A stretch of 36,133 nt of DNA from Tannerella sp. GTDB taxonomy: Bacteria; Bacteroidota; Bacteroidia; Bacteroidales; Tannerellaceae. The DNA lies in contig JAIRZY010000095.1 of assembly GCA_031266995.1 (NCBI GenBank), positions 1 through 36,133 of the forward strand, read 5' to 3'. The notes under the pieces were generated by a model. It was given only the letters and a program-made list of their open reading frames with translations, was not told the origin of the DNA and made no database searches. Shown piece after piece: positions 7,770 to 17,552 of this stretch. A program made the position numbers and the translations under genes. Position 1 is the first letter of the stretch; the number at the start of each line of letters is the position of its first letter.

Positions 7770-8036
7770 AATTGAAAAAAAAGAAAAATAATGACGGTTC
7801 ATTCGCACATATATATTTTTTCAGTAATTCTCGGCCGTCGGGCGGAGAGCGCTGCCTGCCGTATGGACTGCTGTTCTTCCCGAATGTGCTCGCACGAGCA
7901 CGCCATATATACTTCCACCATTTGACGGGACGGCCGTTTCCGCGCCCTGCCCGACAGGATGAAAAAAGCGCATCCCTGCGAACGGAGCGCTTTTACCGGT
8001 AAATATTTTCAATCAATCATCACAAAAACGTAAAAC
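7770..8036 (+). promoter_or_regulatory. Long structured 5' leader of SusC mRNA
   Basis: About 265 nt lie between the predicted start site and the SusC ATG with no convincing gene. They contain a perfect palindrome GTGCTCG CA CGAGCAC near 7888-7903 and a hairpin AAAAGCGC...GCGCTTTT near 7966-7994, just before the start codon. Such structures could attenuate or otherwise control the operon. The short ORFs called here lack coding features. Confidence 0.45.
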
Positions 8037-11009
8037 ATGAAACGAATAAAACTGTTACTTATAATCATGCTTGTCCCCGCATCTGTTTGGGGACAGGAGC
8101 TTAAAATCGAGGGAAAAGTGATCGACGGCCGGACGCAGGACGCGGTCATCGGAGCGACCGTGTCGCTGATAAACGGGAGCAGCGGCGTCGCAACCGGCGT
8201 CGACGGGCGTTTCTCGCTGGCAATCGCATCGCTGCCGGCAACGGTCGAAGTAAACTACGTCGGATACAAGCGTCAGGAAATAGAAGTCTATGACGCCTCG
8301 GAAGCCACCGTAATCAGGCTCGACGAGGATGTGAATCTGCTCGACGAGGTGATCATCACAGGCTATATACAGCAAAGACGCGGAGTAGTAACCGCTTCCG
8401 TATCAAACGTGAAGGGACGCGAAATAGAAGACGTTCACGGCAGCAGCCTCGACCAGAAACTGCAGGGCAAGGTTCCCGGCATGACCGTCTCCAGCAACTC
8501 GGGCGCCCCGGGTACGAGCGTCTCCCTGCGTATCCGTGGAACCACGTCCATCAACGCCGGCAACAGCCCGCTGTACGTCGTCGACGGCGTGTTCGTCAAC
8601 AGCGAAGCCCTTCAGCGCATAGACAACGGCGGTCAGGTCGTCAATTCGCTTGCCGACCTCAATCCCAACGATATTGAGAGCATCGAAGTGCTGAAAGACG
8701 CCAATGCGACGTCTATCTACGGCGCCCGCGGCGCCAACGGCGTCATCATCATCACCACGAAACAGGGCAAGCTGAATGCCCGGACGAGCGTTTCCGCAGG
8801 CATTTCGCTCGGCGTTTCCAAAGTCAGAAAACTCTGGCACATGGTCGACGGGCCGCAGTATGCCGAGCTTACAAACGAAGTATTCCTGAACGACGGCGGC
8901 GATCCGGCTAAAATACCATATCCCAATCCTGCCGCCGAACCGAGTTATATTGAAGAAAAACTGAACGATATTTTCAGGACGGGCTTGCAGCAAAACCATT
9001 ACGTGAACGTGACGGGCGGCGATACGAAGACGCGATATTATCTCGGAGTGGATTTCAACCGGGAAGTGGGGACGCAGAAGCCCGACGACCTGAAGAGATA
9101 CAGCATCAGAGTCAACCTCGACCACAAAATCTCCGAAAGGCTGAAGGTCGGAACGAACATCGGCCTATCCCGTGTCGACAGGCGGATTTCGCTGAACGGC
9201 AACAACACGGCGGCGCCCGTCCCGTCGGCAATCTACCCGCCCGCCAACATACCGCCGCGCTATCCCGACGGCAGCTACGTTTCGTGGGCTATCCACGACA
9301 GTTACCTGGCGATGATTCACGACCTCGACAACACTTCGGTCAGCAACCGGCTGATCGGCGCGCTGTTTGCAGAATGGACAATAATCCGTAACCTTGTGCT
9401 CCGTTCGAACTGGAACATTGATTACAATACCTTCGACGAAGACATTTATTATCCCGCCACGACGACGACGGCAGCAGCAAGAGGCGGCTCAACGACTTCG
9501 GCGCGTACGAAACGCCAGACGCTGATTAACGAACAGACGCTCCGCTACGGCGTTTCGCCGCGGGACGCTCACAACCTGTCGTTTCTGCTGGGGAATACGG
9601 TCCAGAAAAATATCCAGTCGTGGCGCTCGATCACGGCCTACGGGTTTCCGAGCGACGACTTCCACGAAATCTCGTCGGCAGCGACGCCATCGTCGGTCAC
9701 GGGCGGCGGTTCGCAGAACGGATTGCTGTCGTTTTTCGGACGGGCAGCATACGACTTCGACGGCAAATATATTGCAGACGTCAATATCCGCACCGATGCA
9801 TCCTCCAAGTTCGGCGCCAACAAGAAATGGGGCACATTCCCTTCAGCCGGTCTTGCATGGAACATCCGGAAAGAATCATGGTTCACCGCCAGATGGATCA
9901 GTGAACTGAAATTGAGAGCAAGCTACGGAATCACCGGCAATCAGAACGGAATCGGTAACTATTCATCCTACGGGCTATGGTCGGGCGGAGCAAACTACAA
10001 CGGGCAGTCGGGTCTGACACCGTCGCAACTGGCCAATCCGGAGCTGAAATGGGAAACAACAGCGCAGGCAAATTTCGGCATAGACGGGCTGTTTTTCGAC
10101 GACCGTCTGCAGCTTGAGTTTAACCTGTATGACAAACACACGCGCGATTTGCTCGTAAGCTTGCCGATTGCTGCCATTTCAGGGTTTTCGAGCATTACAA
10201 AAAATGCAGGCGAGATAAGCAATCGAGGCGTCGAATTTGCAGTAACGACCACAAATATCAGAAAAAGAAAATTTGAATGGACTACGTCGTTCAACATCGC
10301 CCACAATTCAAATAAAGTCGAGAAACTTGATTCGCCCATCGACCAGTACAGCTGGATCCGTATCGAAGAAGGCTATCCGATGTTCTCATTCTTTGCCTAC
10401 AAGTCGCTTGGAGTGGATAAACAAACCGGCGACCTTATAATCGACGATTACAACGGAGACGGAAGAATCACGGCCGACGACCGCGAGCATATCGGCAATG
10501 CGCTTCCGCTATTCAGCGGCGGGTTTGGCAATACTTTTAAAGTCGGGAATTTCGACGCCGACATATTCTTCTCGTATTCATACGGCAACGACGTCCTCTA
10601 CATGTTTCAATACATGATGCAGCATGGAGGCACCCGTCCCAGTTGGGGCTACACGACAGAACAGTTGCAACGCTGGCAAAAACCCGGTGACGAAACAGAC
10701 GTGCCGCGCCTGACGGTAATGGGCAATAACTATTCGCTGCGCAACAGTCGATTCATGGAAGACGGCTCGAATATCAAACTTCGCTCGGTCTCGATAGGCT
10801 ATAACCTTCCGAAAAGCCTGCTGCGTCCGACCGGAATTACGGCGGCAAGGATTTATGCGACAGGAACCAATCTGCTCATATTCACTAAATATTCGGGCAC
10901 AGATCCCGAAATAAACGTTGCAGGCAACAGCGAACAGATACTCGGAATAGATTTTGCTACTTCGCCTTCGCCGCGTACGGCCGTTTTCGGACTCAATCTT
11001 ACATTTTAA
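8037..11009 (+). CDS. SusC/RagA-family TonB-dependent outer-membrane transporter
   Basis: This 990-residue protein forms a TonB-driven outer-membrane barrel that imports ligands captured by its SusD partner. A signal peptide (residues 1-19, ending VWGQ) leads to a carboxypeptidase-regulatory-like beta domain (about 22-105: IEGKVIDGRTQDAVIGATV). A TonB-box-like VIITGY and the plug (about 115-235: LRIRGTTSI, PLYVVDGV, SIYGARGANGVIIITTKQG) follow, then the barrel ending in the terminal Phe of FGLNLTF. It has no STN domain, so it probably does not signal to a FecR protein. SusD follows after 17 bp and two peptidases complete the operon, suggesting peptide or protein-derived substrates rather than glycans. 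The substrate assignment is inferred from neighbours only. Confidence 0.97.
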   Translation: MKRIKLLLIIMLVPASVWGQELKIEGKVIDGRTQDAVIGATVSLINGSSGVATGVDGRFSLAIASLPATVEVNYVGYKRQEIEVYDASEATVIRLDEDVNLLDEVIITGYIQQRRGVVTASVSNVKGREIEDVHGSSLDQKLQGKVPGMTVSSNSGAPGTSVSLRIRGTTSINAGNSPLYVVDGVFVNSEALQRIDNGGQVVNSLADLNPNDIESIEVLKDANATSIYGARGANGVIIITTKQGKLNARTSVSAGISLGVSKVRKLWHMVDGPQYAELTNEVFLNDGGDPAKIPYPNPAAEPSYIEEKLNDIFRTGLQQNHYVNVTGGDTKTRYYLGVDFNREVGTQKPDDLKRYSIRVNLDHKISERLKVGTNIGLSRVDRRISLNGNNTAAPVPSAIYPPANIPPRYPDGSYVSWAIHDSYLAMIHDLDNTSVSNRLIGALFAEWTIIRNLVLRSNWNIDYNTFDEDIYYPATTTTAAARGGSTTSARTKRQTLINEQTLRYGVSPRDAHNLSFLLGNTVQKNIQSWRSITAYGFPSDDFHEISSAATPSSVTGGGSQNGLLSFFGRAAYDFDGKYIADVNIRTDASSKFGANKKWGTFPSAGLAWNIRKESWFTARWISELKLRASYGITGNQNGIGNYSSYGLWSGGANYNGQSGLTPSQLANPELKWETTAQANFGIDGLFFDDRLQLEFNLYDKHTRDLLVSLPIAAISGFSSITKNAGEISNRGVEFAVTTTNIRKRKFEWTTSFNIAHNSNKVEKLDSPIDQYSWIRIEEGYPMFSFFAYKSLGVDKQTGDLIIDDYNGDGRITADDREHIGNALPLFSGGFGNTFKVGNFDADIFFSYSYGNDVLYMFQYMMQHGGTRPSWGYTTEQLQRWQKPGDETDVPRLTVMGNNYSLRNSRFMEDGSNIKLRSVSIGYNLPKSLLRPTGITAARIYATGTNLLIFTKYSGTDPEINVAGNSEQILGIDFATSPSPRTAVFGLNLTF

Positions 11010-11026
11010 CTCAAATACAAACAGAT

Positions 11027-12388
11027 ATGATACAAATAACTATTAACCGGATATTACTTTTTGCTGCGGCAATATTATTTTTGTCGTGCGACGACCTGCT
11101 GACGCCCGAACCTACGGCAAGCGTCAGCGACAGCAAATCCATTTATGACGAAAAAAGCGCCGGCGCCGCTCTCAACGGAGCGTATAGTCAGTTGATGTCG
11201 AGTGGCTATTACGGACTTGATTTCGACATTGCACCCTATCTTTTTGCCGACAATGTTAAATTTGTCGGTATCCAGACCTACTATAAGGCCTTTGTGCGTT
11301 TGAACAACTACGGTCCGGCCACGCTGCAGTCCGACAACAGTTCGCTGAGCGGAACATGGACGGCGATCTACCGCACTGTCAACAAGACAAATCATATTAT
11401 AGAAAAAGTTGATGGCGTGACAGACGACAATTTTACCCGGGACGAACGTAATGCCATCCTCGGACAAGCATATTTTATCCGTGCTCTGTCGTACTTCGAC
11501 CTGACACGTTTCTGGGGCGGAGTTCAGATCGTTACAAAGCCAACCACAAGCCCCGAAGACGTTTCGAATATTCAGCGCAGCTCGCTCGAAGACACATACA
11601 GGCAGATAGAAAGCGACCTGAAAAAAGCGGAAGAACTGCTTTTGCCGACCGATTCGCGCATATATGTTGATTTGGGAACCGTTCAGGCTCTGACGGCCCG
11701 CATAGCGCTCTATCGCGAACAGTGGGAAAAAGCCGAAGCATATTCATCGTTCGTTATTTCCAACAGCAAATACAGTCTGGTAAAACCGTATTCCGTGTTC
11801 TTTACGACAGAAGCTTCGCCGGAATCAATCTTCGAATTGAATTTTACAACAACACAGACAAATCCTGCCGGTCACTGGTGGAGGCCTTCGGAGCTTGGCG
11901 GACGTTATGAAGTCACTCTGAACGAAACAGTCATCGGATTGCTCGAAGACCCTGCCGTTGGTGGAAATCGTGCGGATATTATCACGGTCGCCGAAAAGAG
12001 TAAACAGATTTACAACGGAATGTACTGGCGGTCGGGTCAGAACAACCCTGCTTATCTGTTTCGCATCGCCGAGCAATACCTTATTCGCGCCGAAGCCCGC
12101 GCCCATCTTAACAAATTCGAAGAAAGCCGCGCAGATATAAACGCCGTACGCAACCGCGCCGACGTGCCTGATATTGAAACGTCCGAATATAACACCCGGG
12201 CCAAAGCCCTGCAGGCAATTGAAACCGAACGCCGGCTGGAGTTTGCAGTCGAAAATCACCGGTTCTTCGACCTGCGCCGTACCGGTCGCCTCGCAACCGT
12301 TCTCGGCGAAACGGAAGGATACCTCTTCCCCATACCGATCGACGAGATTACAAAAGATCCGTCTCTGACTCCCAATCCATCAAATTAA
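11027..12388 (+). CDS. SusD/RagB-family substrate-binding lipoprotein
   Basis: This 453-residue surface lipoprotein is expected to sit as a lid on the upstream SusC. The lipobox is LFLSC with Cys21. The SusD features are the N-terminal SusD-like domain (about 25-200, with GQAYFIRALSYFDLTRFWGGV) and the C-terminal RagB/SusD domain, with QYLIRAEARAHL and ERRLEFAVENHRFFDLRRTG. It lies 17 bp after SusC and 12 bp before the S9 peptidase gene, so one transcript is likely. Ligand residues cannot be read from sequence; the peptidases downstream suggest peptides. Confidence 0.96.
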   Translation: MIQITINRILLFAAAILFLSCDDLLTPEPTASVSDSKSIYDEKSAGAALNGAYSQLMSSGYYGLDFDIAPYLFADNVKFVGIQTYYKAFVRLNNYGPATLQSDNSSLSGTWTAIYRTVNKTNHIIEKVDGVTDDNFTRDERNAILGQAYFIRALSYFDLTRFWGGVQIVTKPTTSPEDVSNIQRSSLEDTYRQIESDLKKAEELLLPTDSRIYVDLGTVQALTARIALYREQWEKAEAYSSFVISNSKYSLVKPYSVFFTTEASPESIFELNFTTTQTNPAGHWWRPSELGGRYEVTLNETVIGLLEDPAVGGNRADIITVAEKSKQIYNGMYWRSGQNNPAYLFRIAEQYLIRAEARAHLNKFEESRADINAVRNRADVPDIETSEYNTRAKALQAIETERRLEFAVENHRFFDLRRTGRLATVLGETEGYLFPIPIDEITKDPSLTPNPSN

Positions 12389-12400
12389 ATTATAACAGCA

Positions 12401-14473
12401 ATGAAAAAGAACATTTTATTTACTGTAATTTCATTATTAATCCTGTCCGCCGCTTTCGCTTCAGGTCAGGAATCGGGCGTAAAAAAACCTGTTGGAATTG
12501 ATTTCTTTACCAAAGTCAAAAGCATTTCCAACCTGAAAGAAAAAGACGGGAACATATTTTTTGTCATCAGCCAGCCCGACAGAGAAGAAAACACTTACAC
12601 GCGAAACCTGTATCAGTTGATTGATGGTCGAGCCGTAAGAATATCACAGAATGTGTCGGATTACTTTTTTGAAGAAGGCGGAACCGGCATCATCTTCCGC
12701 TCAATAAGAGAAGAGAAAGACCGTGAAAGGGTGCGCAAAGGCGAAGAACTGACCGTATTTCAGAAGCTTGCCCCTGGCTACGGAGAAGCGACGGAATGGT
12801 TGCGTCTGCCTTTTTCGGCAGGTCAGATTCAATGGATTGACAAAGACAGATTTTTCTATACCGCGCCGTACAGTCAGCATTTTCAGCAATTTCTGAACGA
12901 ATCAGGCGGTAATCGACAGGACGCGCTGAAAAAGCGGGACGAAAATCGCAATTACAGGATTTTCGACGAGCTGCCATTCTGGTCGAACGGCCGCGGCGAC
13001 GTCAGCGGCCAGCGTTCCCACCTTTATTTCTATAACAATGGCGAACGCACGCTGCTGAATGATACACTCGAATCCGTATCGCAGGCCGAGCTGTCGCCCG
13101 ACAGGAAAACACTGATTTTCGTCAAACAGGATGCGCGGTACGGCAAAGCGCCAAATACGGGCAACAAACTGTTCGTGCTTGATGTGGCAACGCTGACAAA
13201 GAAAGAACTGCCGCTGTTCGACAAAGTATCTTACGGAGGATTTTATTTTATTGACAACGACGAGGTCGTTCTGACAGTCAACCACAGTATTGAGCGGGAC
13301 AAAAACTTAAATTCAGGAATTTACCGCCTGAATCTGAAAACCGGCAAGGCCACGGAGATTTACGACGGCTCGTATTACAGTCCGGGTGGCATCGGTACCG
13401 ACATCGGCTCCGGAGGCAGGTCCGGCTTCCGTCACGACAAGGATGGGCTGTTCTACGTGTCCACAATCATTGACCAGGCTCACCTGATACATCAGGCATT
13501 CCGGGATGCAAAAGTAAATATCCTGACCAAAGGTCAGATAGCAGTGTCGGAATTCCTGCCATACAAGGATGGTTTCCTGATTGCAGCGCTTGTCGAACAG
13601 CGCGGCAGCGAAGTTTATTTTCTCGACAAAAAAGGCGTCCTCACACAGTTGACTTCAATCAACAAACCTTTGTTTGACGAGCATAAAATAGTCTCTCCTC
13701 TCGAGATAACTTTCACAAACGGGGAAGGGCGGAAACTGAACGGATACGTCCTGCCTCCTGCCTATTATGAAAAGGGAAAGAAATACCCTGCAATTCTCGA
13801 TATCCACGGCGGCCCGAAATCCACTTATGGCACTGTATTTTTCCACGAGATGCAATACTGGGCCAATCAGGGCTATGCTGTGCTGTTCACCAATCCGACA
13901 GGCAGCAGCGGACGGGGTAACGACTTTGCAGACATACGCGGGAAAATCGGCACTGTAGACTACAACGACCTTATGAACTTTGTCGATGCGGCAATCGAAC
14001 AGTCGGGATTTATTGATGAAAATCGTCTGGGAGTCACAGGAGGTTCTTACGGCGGCGTGATGACAAACTGGATTATCGGGCATACCGACCGTTTCAAGGC
14101 CGCGGCTTCACAGCGTAGCGCCTCGTCGTGGCTGACGTTCAGCAATACAAGCGATATAGGATATACTTTCACATATACCTATTTCGGAACTGATTTATGG
14201 AAAAATCACGACTTGCTGTGGGACAGGTCGCCGTTGAAATACGCCGACAGGGTGAAAACGCCGACACTTTTCCTTCACAGCGAAGAAGACTACCGTTGCT
14301 GGCTTGTCGAAGGGCTGCAAATGTATTATGCGCTGCAATATTTTGAAGTGCCATCCAGAATTGTGATTTTCAAAGGCGAAAACCACGAGCTCTCGCGTTC
14401 GGGCAAGCCCGTCAACCGCATCAAACGCCTCGACGAGATAACGAAATGGTTTGACAACTATCTTAAAAAATGA
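12401..14473 (+). CDS. S9-family prolyl-oligopeptidase-type serine peptidase
   Basis: This 690-residue exported serine peptidase is of the dipeptidyl/acylaminoacyl type and probably cleaves short peptides in the periplasm or at the surface. A signal peptide covers residues 1-21 (to ASGQES). The beta-propeller region spans about 30-420, and the alpha/beta hydrolase domain about 440-690. The catalytic Ser lies in TGGSYGGVMTN, the Asp in HSEEDYRCW and the His in KGENHELSRSG, and DIHGGPKSTYG precedes the oxyanion region. It follows SusD by 12 bp and its stop lies just before the M14 peptidase start. Serine peptidase plus carboxypeptidase behind a SusCD pair suggests sequential peptide trimming. 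Exact specificity is not visible. Confidence 0.95.
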   Translation: MKKNILFTVISLLILSAAFASGQESGVKKPVGIDFFTKVKSISNLKEKDGNIFFVISQPDREENTYTRNLYQLIDGRAVRISQNVSDYFFEEGGTGIIFRSIREEKDRERVRKGEELTVFQKLAPGYGEATEWLRLPFSAGQIQWIDKDRFFYTAPYSQHFQQFLNESGGNRQDALKKRDENRNYRIFDELPFWSNGRGDVSGQRSHLYFYNNGERTLLNDTLESVSQAELSPDRKTLIFVKQDARYGKAPNTGNKLFVLDVATLTKKELPLFDKVSYGGFYFIDNDEVVLTVNHSIERDKNLNSGIYRLNLKTGKATEIYDGSYYSPGGIGTDIGSGGRSGFRHDKDGLFYVSTIIDQAHLIHQAFRDAKVNILTKGQIAVSEFLPYKDGFLIAALVEQRGSEVYFLDKKGVLTQLTSINKPLFDEHKIVSPLEITFTNGEGRKLNGYVLPPAYYEKGKKYPAILDIHGGPKSTYGTVFFHEMQYWANQGYAVLFTNPTGSSGRGNDFADIRGKIGTVDYNDLMNFVDAAIEQSGFIDENRLGVTGGSYGGVMTNWIIGHTDRFKAAASQRSASSWLTFSNTSDIGYTFTYTYFGTDLWKNHDLLWDRSPLKYADRVKTPTLFLHSEEDYRCWLVEGLQMYYALQYFEVPSRIVIFKGENHELSRSGKPVNRIKRLDEITKWFDNYLKK

Positions 14474-14479
14474 TTGATT

Positions 14480-17053
14480 ATGAATATGAACAGGAAAATT
14501 TTGCTTTTACTGATGCTTGTGCAGACCGTCTTTCACGGATTTTCGCAGGACGAATATTATTTTGCAGGCCGCGGCAAACTCAATCCCGCCATTCCTGCGC
14601 CCGAGGAGTTTTTCGGCTTTCGCATCGGTCATTCACTTGTCCGTTACGACAAGACGGTCGAGTATTTTCGCCTGCTGGCAGAAAAGTCCGACCGCGCCTC
14701 GCTCGAAGTGTTCGGTCATTCGTATGAAGGACGCGAACAGGTAGTGCTCATCATCACTTCACCCGAAAATCAGCGTAATCTGGAAGCCATCCGCAGGGAG
14801 CGCCTGAAAGTGACCGACCCGTCTGCAACGCCCGACATCGCTTCGCAGAAAGTCGTCGTGCATCTGGGTTATAACGTTCACGGCGGCGAGATTGCCGGCA
14901 TGGACGCATCCGTCGTGGCGGCATACTATCTCGTAGCCTCCGAAGATGAGGATATCACGCGCCGGCTGCAGGAGGCGGTGACGCTCGTCGAGCCTTCGCT
15001 CAACCCCGACGGACGCGACCGCGCGGCCACGTTTATCAACGGTTTCGGATCGGTTGTACCCGTCGCCGACCCTGCCGACCGCGGTCACAGCGGCGGCTTC
15101 GTGCCCCATCGCGGCAACCACTTCTTCTGCGACCTCAACCGCGACTGGCTCCCCCTCTCACAGCCGGAAAGCCGCAATCGCGTGGCTTACTATCACAAAT
15201 GGTATCCTAACGTCTATCTCGACTTCCATGAAATGGGCAGCAGCAGCACGTACTATTTCGAGCCTTCGCCGCGACCGACCTGGAGTCCCGGCATCCCGCA
15301 GGCAACCTACGAGGTGATGCACAACCTGCTCGCCCGCTACTTTGCCGGTGCGCTGAACCGTATCGGCTCTCTGTACTACACAAAAGAAAATTTCACCAAC
15401 TACTCGCCTATCTACGGCTCCACCTATCCCGATTTCGAGGGCGGCGTCGGTACCACGCTCGAAATCGGCAGCACGTCGGGCGTAGAGATAGAGACCGAAG
15501 CAGGCCTGCGCACCTTTGCACGCAATGTCCGCGACAATTTCGAGATAAGCATTGCCGCCCTCCGCGCCGCCACAGGCGACAAAGCCGCCTTCCTCGATCA
15601 CCAGAAAGAATTTTTCAAAAGCGCTTTGACGCAGGCGGACAAAGACGCCGGGAAGTATATCGTCTTTGGCAGTCGCGACGATAAATCGCTCAACAGCATC
15701 TTTATCGACTATCTGCTGACCCACCGGATCGCAGTGTATGAACTGGCAGTGCCGTTCGCACAGGGCGACAGGAGCTTCTCGCCCGGCAGCGCATACGTCA
15801 TCCCCTGTCGCCAGCCACATTACAGAATACTGAACGCCATCTTTGAGGAACAGAAATCTTTCGCAACCAACGTCTTCATGGACATCTCGGCGCCGAGCAT
15901 CGCGCACGGCTACGGCATCCCGTTCGTCAGGACCGAAAGCGCGGTGAAAGAAGGCGTGCAGGTAACGAAAGCCTCCGGGATACGCGGCTCCGTCGCAGCA
16001 CGTTCAAACTATGCCTATGCCTTCGAATGGCACGACTATCTGGCGCCAAAAGCCCTCTATTACCTGCAAAGCAAAGGCGTGAAAACCCGCGTGGCGCAAA
16101 AGGCATTTACCTCTAAAACGGGCGACGGCGAGAAGCGCTTCGCCCGCGGAACAATAGTGATACCGGTCCATTATCAGGACGCTTCGGCCGACGAACTTTA
16201 CAGGCTGCTGACCGAAGCGGCCGCCCTGGCAAATATCACCGTCAGCGCCATCACCGACGGATTCAGCGTTGCGGGCGTCGACATCGGCAGCGACAATATC
16301 CGCGTCACAAAAAAACCTGTCGTCGCCACCATAACCGGCAGCGGATACGGCGACGGCGCCAACTGGACAGGCGTCGGCGAACTCTGGGCGCTGCTGAGCA
16401 ATACGTATAACATCCCGCTGAGCAAAATCGACCGTCAGGCGTTTGAAAACCTCAACCCTTCGCGCTACACGACGATCGTCCTGACCGGCCCGGCGCCCTT
16501 ATCCCGGCAGGCCGTCGCGCGGCTGACCGACTGGGTAGAAAACGGCGGCACGCTGATAGCCGCGGGCAGCGGCGCGGCGCAATATGTCATATCTGCCGGT
16601 ATTGCGACAGGACTGGAGGTCGATACCGCAGCCATCGAACGCGACTCCCGGCCTGCCGCAGCAGCCGGCAATCGCAGAGGCGGCAGTCCGGACGAATCCA
16701 TCAGCGGCGCGATCCTCAACGGCTCCCTCAATCTGACTCATCCGCTTACTTACGGTTTTACCTCCAAAGACTTCCATGTTCTGAAAACCTCACCTTCGGG
16801 ACTGCCTCTTCCGCAAAACAAAGACAACACCGTGCTGACGGTGACGTCGGGCGAGCCGGTGAGCGGATACGTACCCGATAAACTGCGTGAAAAACTGAAA
16901 GACCAGGCCATTGTCGTTGCGCTCAATCGCGGACGGGGCGCCATTGTCCTCTTCGGCGAGTCGCCCACCTTCCGGGGCTACTGGCTGGCGCCCGGCAGGC
17001 TGCTGACAAACGCCGTGTTCTTCGGGCTGGGAACGGCGATCAGGGAGTATTAG
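14480..17053 (+). CDS. M14-family zinc carboxypeptidase with C-terminal amidotransferase-like domain
   Basis: This exported peptidase of about 857 residues removes C-terminal or related residues from peptides. The ORF track starts at a TTG (14474); I prefer the ATG at 14480 or 14486, which gives a clean signal peptide ending HGFSQ. Zinc ligands are His and Glu of NVHGGEIAG and His of LDFHEMGS. CDLNRDW holds the substrate Arg, NPDGRD matches the family, and TTLEIGSTSG offers the catalytic Glu. After the M14 domain (to about 370), residues 610-760 look like a class-I glutamine-amidotransferase-like fold (VLTGPAPLSRQAVARLTDWVENGGTLIAAG) without a clear catalytic triad. It is the last gene of the SusC operon. 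Confidence 0.93.
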   Translation: MNMNRKILLLLMLVQTVFHGFSQDEYYFAGRGKLNPAIPAPEEFFGFRIGHSLVRYDKTVEYFRLLAEKSDRASLEVFGHSYEGREQVVLIITSPENQRNLEAIRRERLKVTDPSATPDIASQKVVVHLGYNVHGGEIAGMDASVVAAYYLVASEDEDITRRLQEAVTLVEPSLNPDGRDRAATFINGFGSVVPVADPADRGHSGGFVPHRGNHFFCDLNRDWLPLSQPESRNRVAYYHKWYPNVYLDFHEMGSSSTYYFEPSPRPTWSPGIPQATYEVMHNLLARYFAGALNRIGSLYYTKENFTNYSPIYGSTYPDFEGGVGTTLEIGSTSGVEIETEAGLRTFARNVRDNFEISIAALRAATGDKAAFLDHQKEFFKSALTQADKDAGKYIVFGSRDDKSLNSIFIDYLLTHRIAVYELAVPFAQGDRSFSPGSAYVIPCRQPHYRILNAIFEEQKSFATNVFMDISAPSIAHGYGIPFVRTESAVKEGVQVTKASGIRGSVAARSNYAYAFEWHDYLAPKALYYLQSKGVKTRVAQKAFTSKTGDGEKRFARGTIVIPVHYQDASADELYRLLTEAAALANITVSAITDGFSVAGVDIGSDNIRVTKKPVVATITGSGYGDGANWTGVGELWALLSNTYNIPLSKIDRQAFENLNPSRYTTIVLTGPAPLSRQAVARLTDWVENGGTLIAAGSGAAQYVISAGIATGLEVDTAAIERDSRPAAAAGNRRGGSPDESISGAILNGSLNLTHPLTYGFTSKDFHVLKTSPSGLPLPQNKDNTVLTVTSGEPVSGYVPDKLREKLKDQAIVVALNRGRGAIVLFGESPTFRGYWLAPGRLLTNAVFFGLGTAIREY

Positions 17054-17552
17054 CCTGTTATCGAAGCTGCGTATTGGAATCTCTGCAAAAGTATTTCCAT
17101 GAATTTTGCTGTAAACCCAAATATCCATTCGCGCATTTATTGATTCTCTGCCGGAATTTCCGGGAGACTTGTCACCATGAGTGGCAACCTTCCCGGATTT
17201 TCCGAGAGACTTGCCACCATGAGTGGCAACCTTCCCGGATTTTCCGGGAGACTTGTCACCATGAGTGGCAACCTTCCCGGATTTTCCGGGAGACTTGTCA
17301 CCATGAGTGACAACCTTCCCGGATTTTCCGGGGGACTTGCCACCATGAGTGACAACCTTCCCGGATTTTCCGGGAGACTTGCCACCATGAGTGACAACCT
17401 TCCCGGATTTTCCGGGGGACTTGCCACCATGAGTGGCCGGCCTGCCGCAAGTTGCGGGAGACTTGCCAACGGGTATTTCGGCTGACAGGCGGATGACTGC
17501 CTCTGTCTCATGCGAAAATCAGTGTGGGAAAGGCAAATTACGGACAGTCATT
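17054..17552. other. Convergent intergenic region dominated by array II
   Basis: There is no gene. The region lies between the 3' ends of the M14 peptidase gene (plus) and the HAD gene (minus). Most of it is the 42-bp array at 17151-17457. I see no ordinary T-tailed terminator, so the array itself may end transcription. Open frames on both strands are explained by the stop-free 42-bp unit. Confidence 0.65.
17151..17457. repeat. 42-bp tandem array II, 15 palindromes every 21 bp
   Basis: Seven units of 42 bp alternate palindrome A (TTGYCAC catga GTGRCAA, centres 17178 to 17430) with palindrome B (CCCGGA ttt TCCGGG, centres 17199 to 17409). The series opens with the variant CCGGAA t TTCCGG at 17157 and closes with an unrelated palindrome, CCGCAA g TTGCGG, at 17451. 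Both variants are exactly in the 21-bp phase. Stem A occurs as TTGCCAC/GTGGCAA, TTGTCAC/GTGACAA and G-T intermediates. The array lies between convergent genes. Confidence 0.92.

Noticed and set aside
17151-17457. CRISPR array
   Set aside because: The units are contiguous 42-bp copies with no unique spacers, and no cas gene is present.
17137-17511. Repeat proteins on both strands over array II
   Set aside because: Both strands are open because the unit has no stop and is divisible by three; there is no promoter or export signal to support either.
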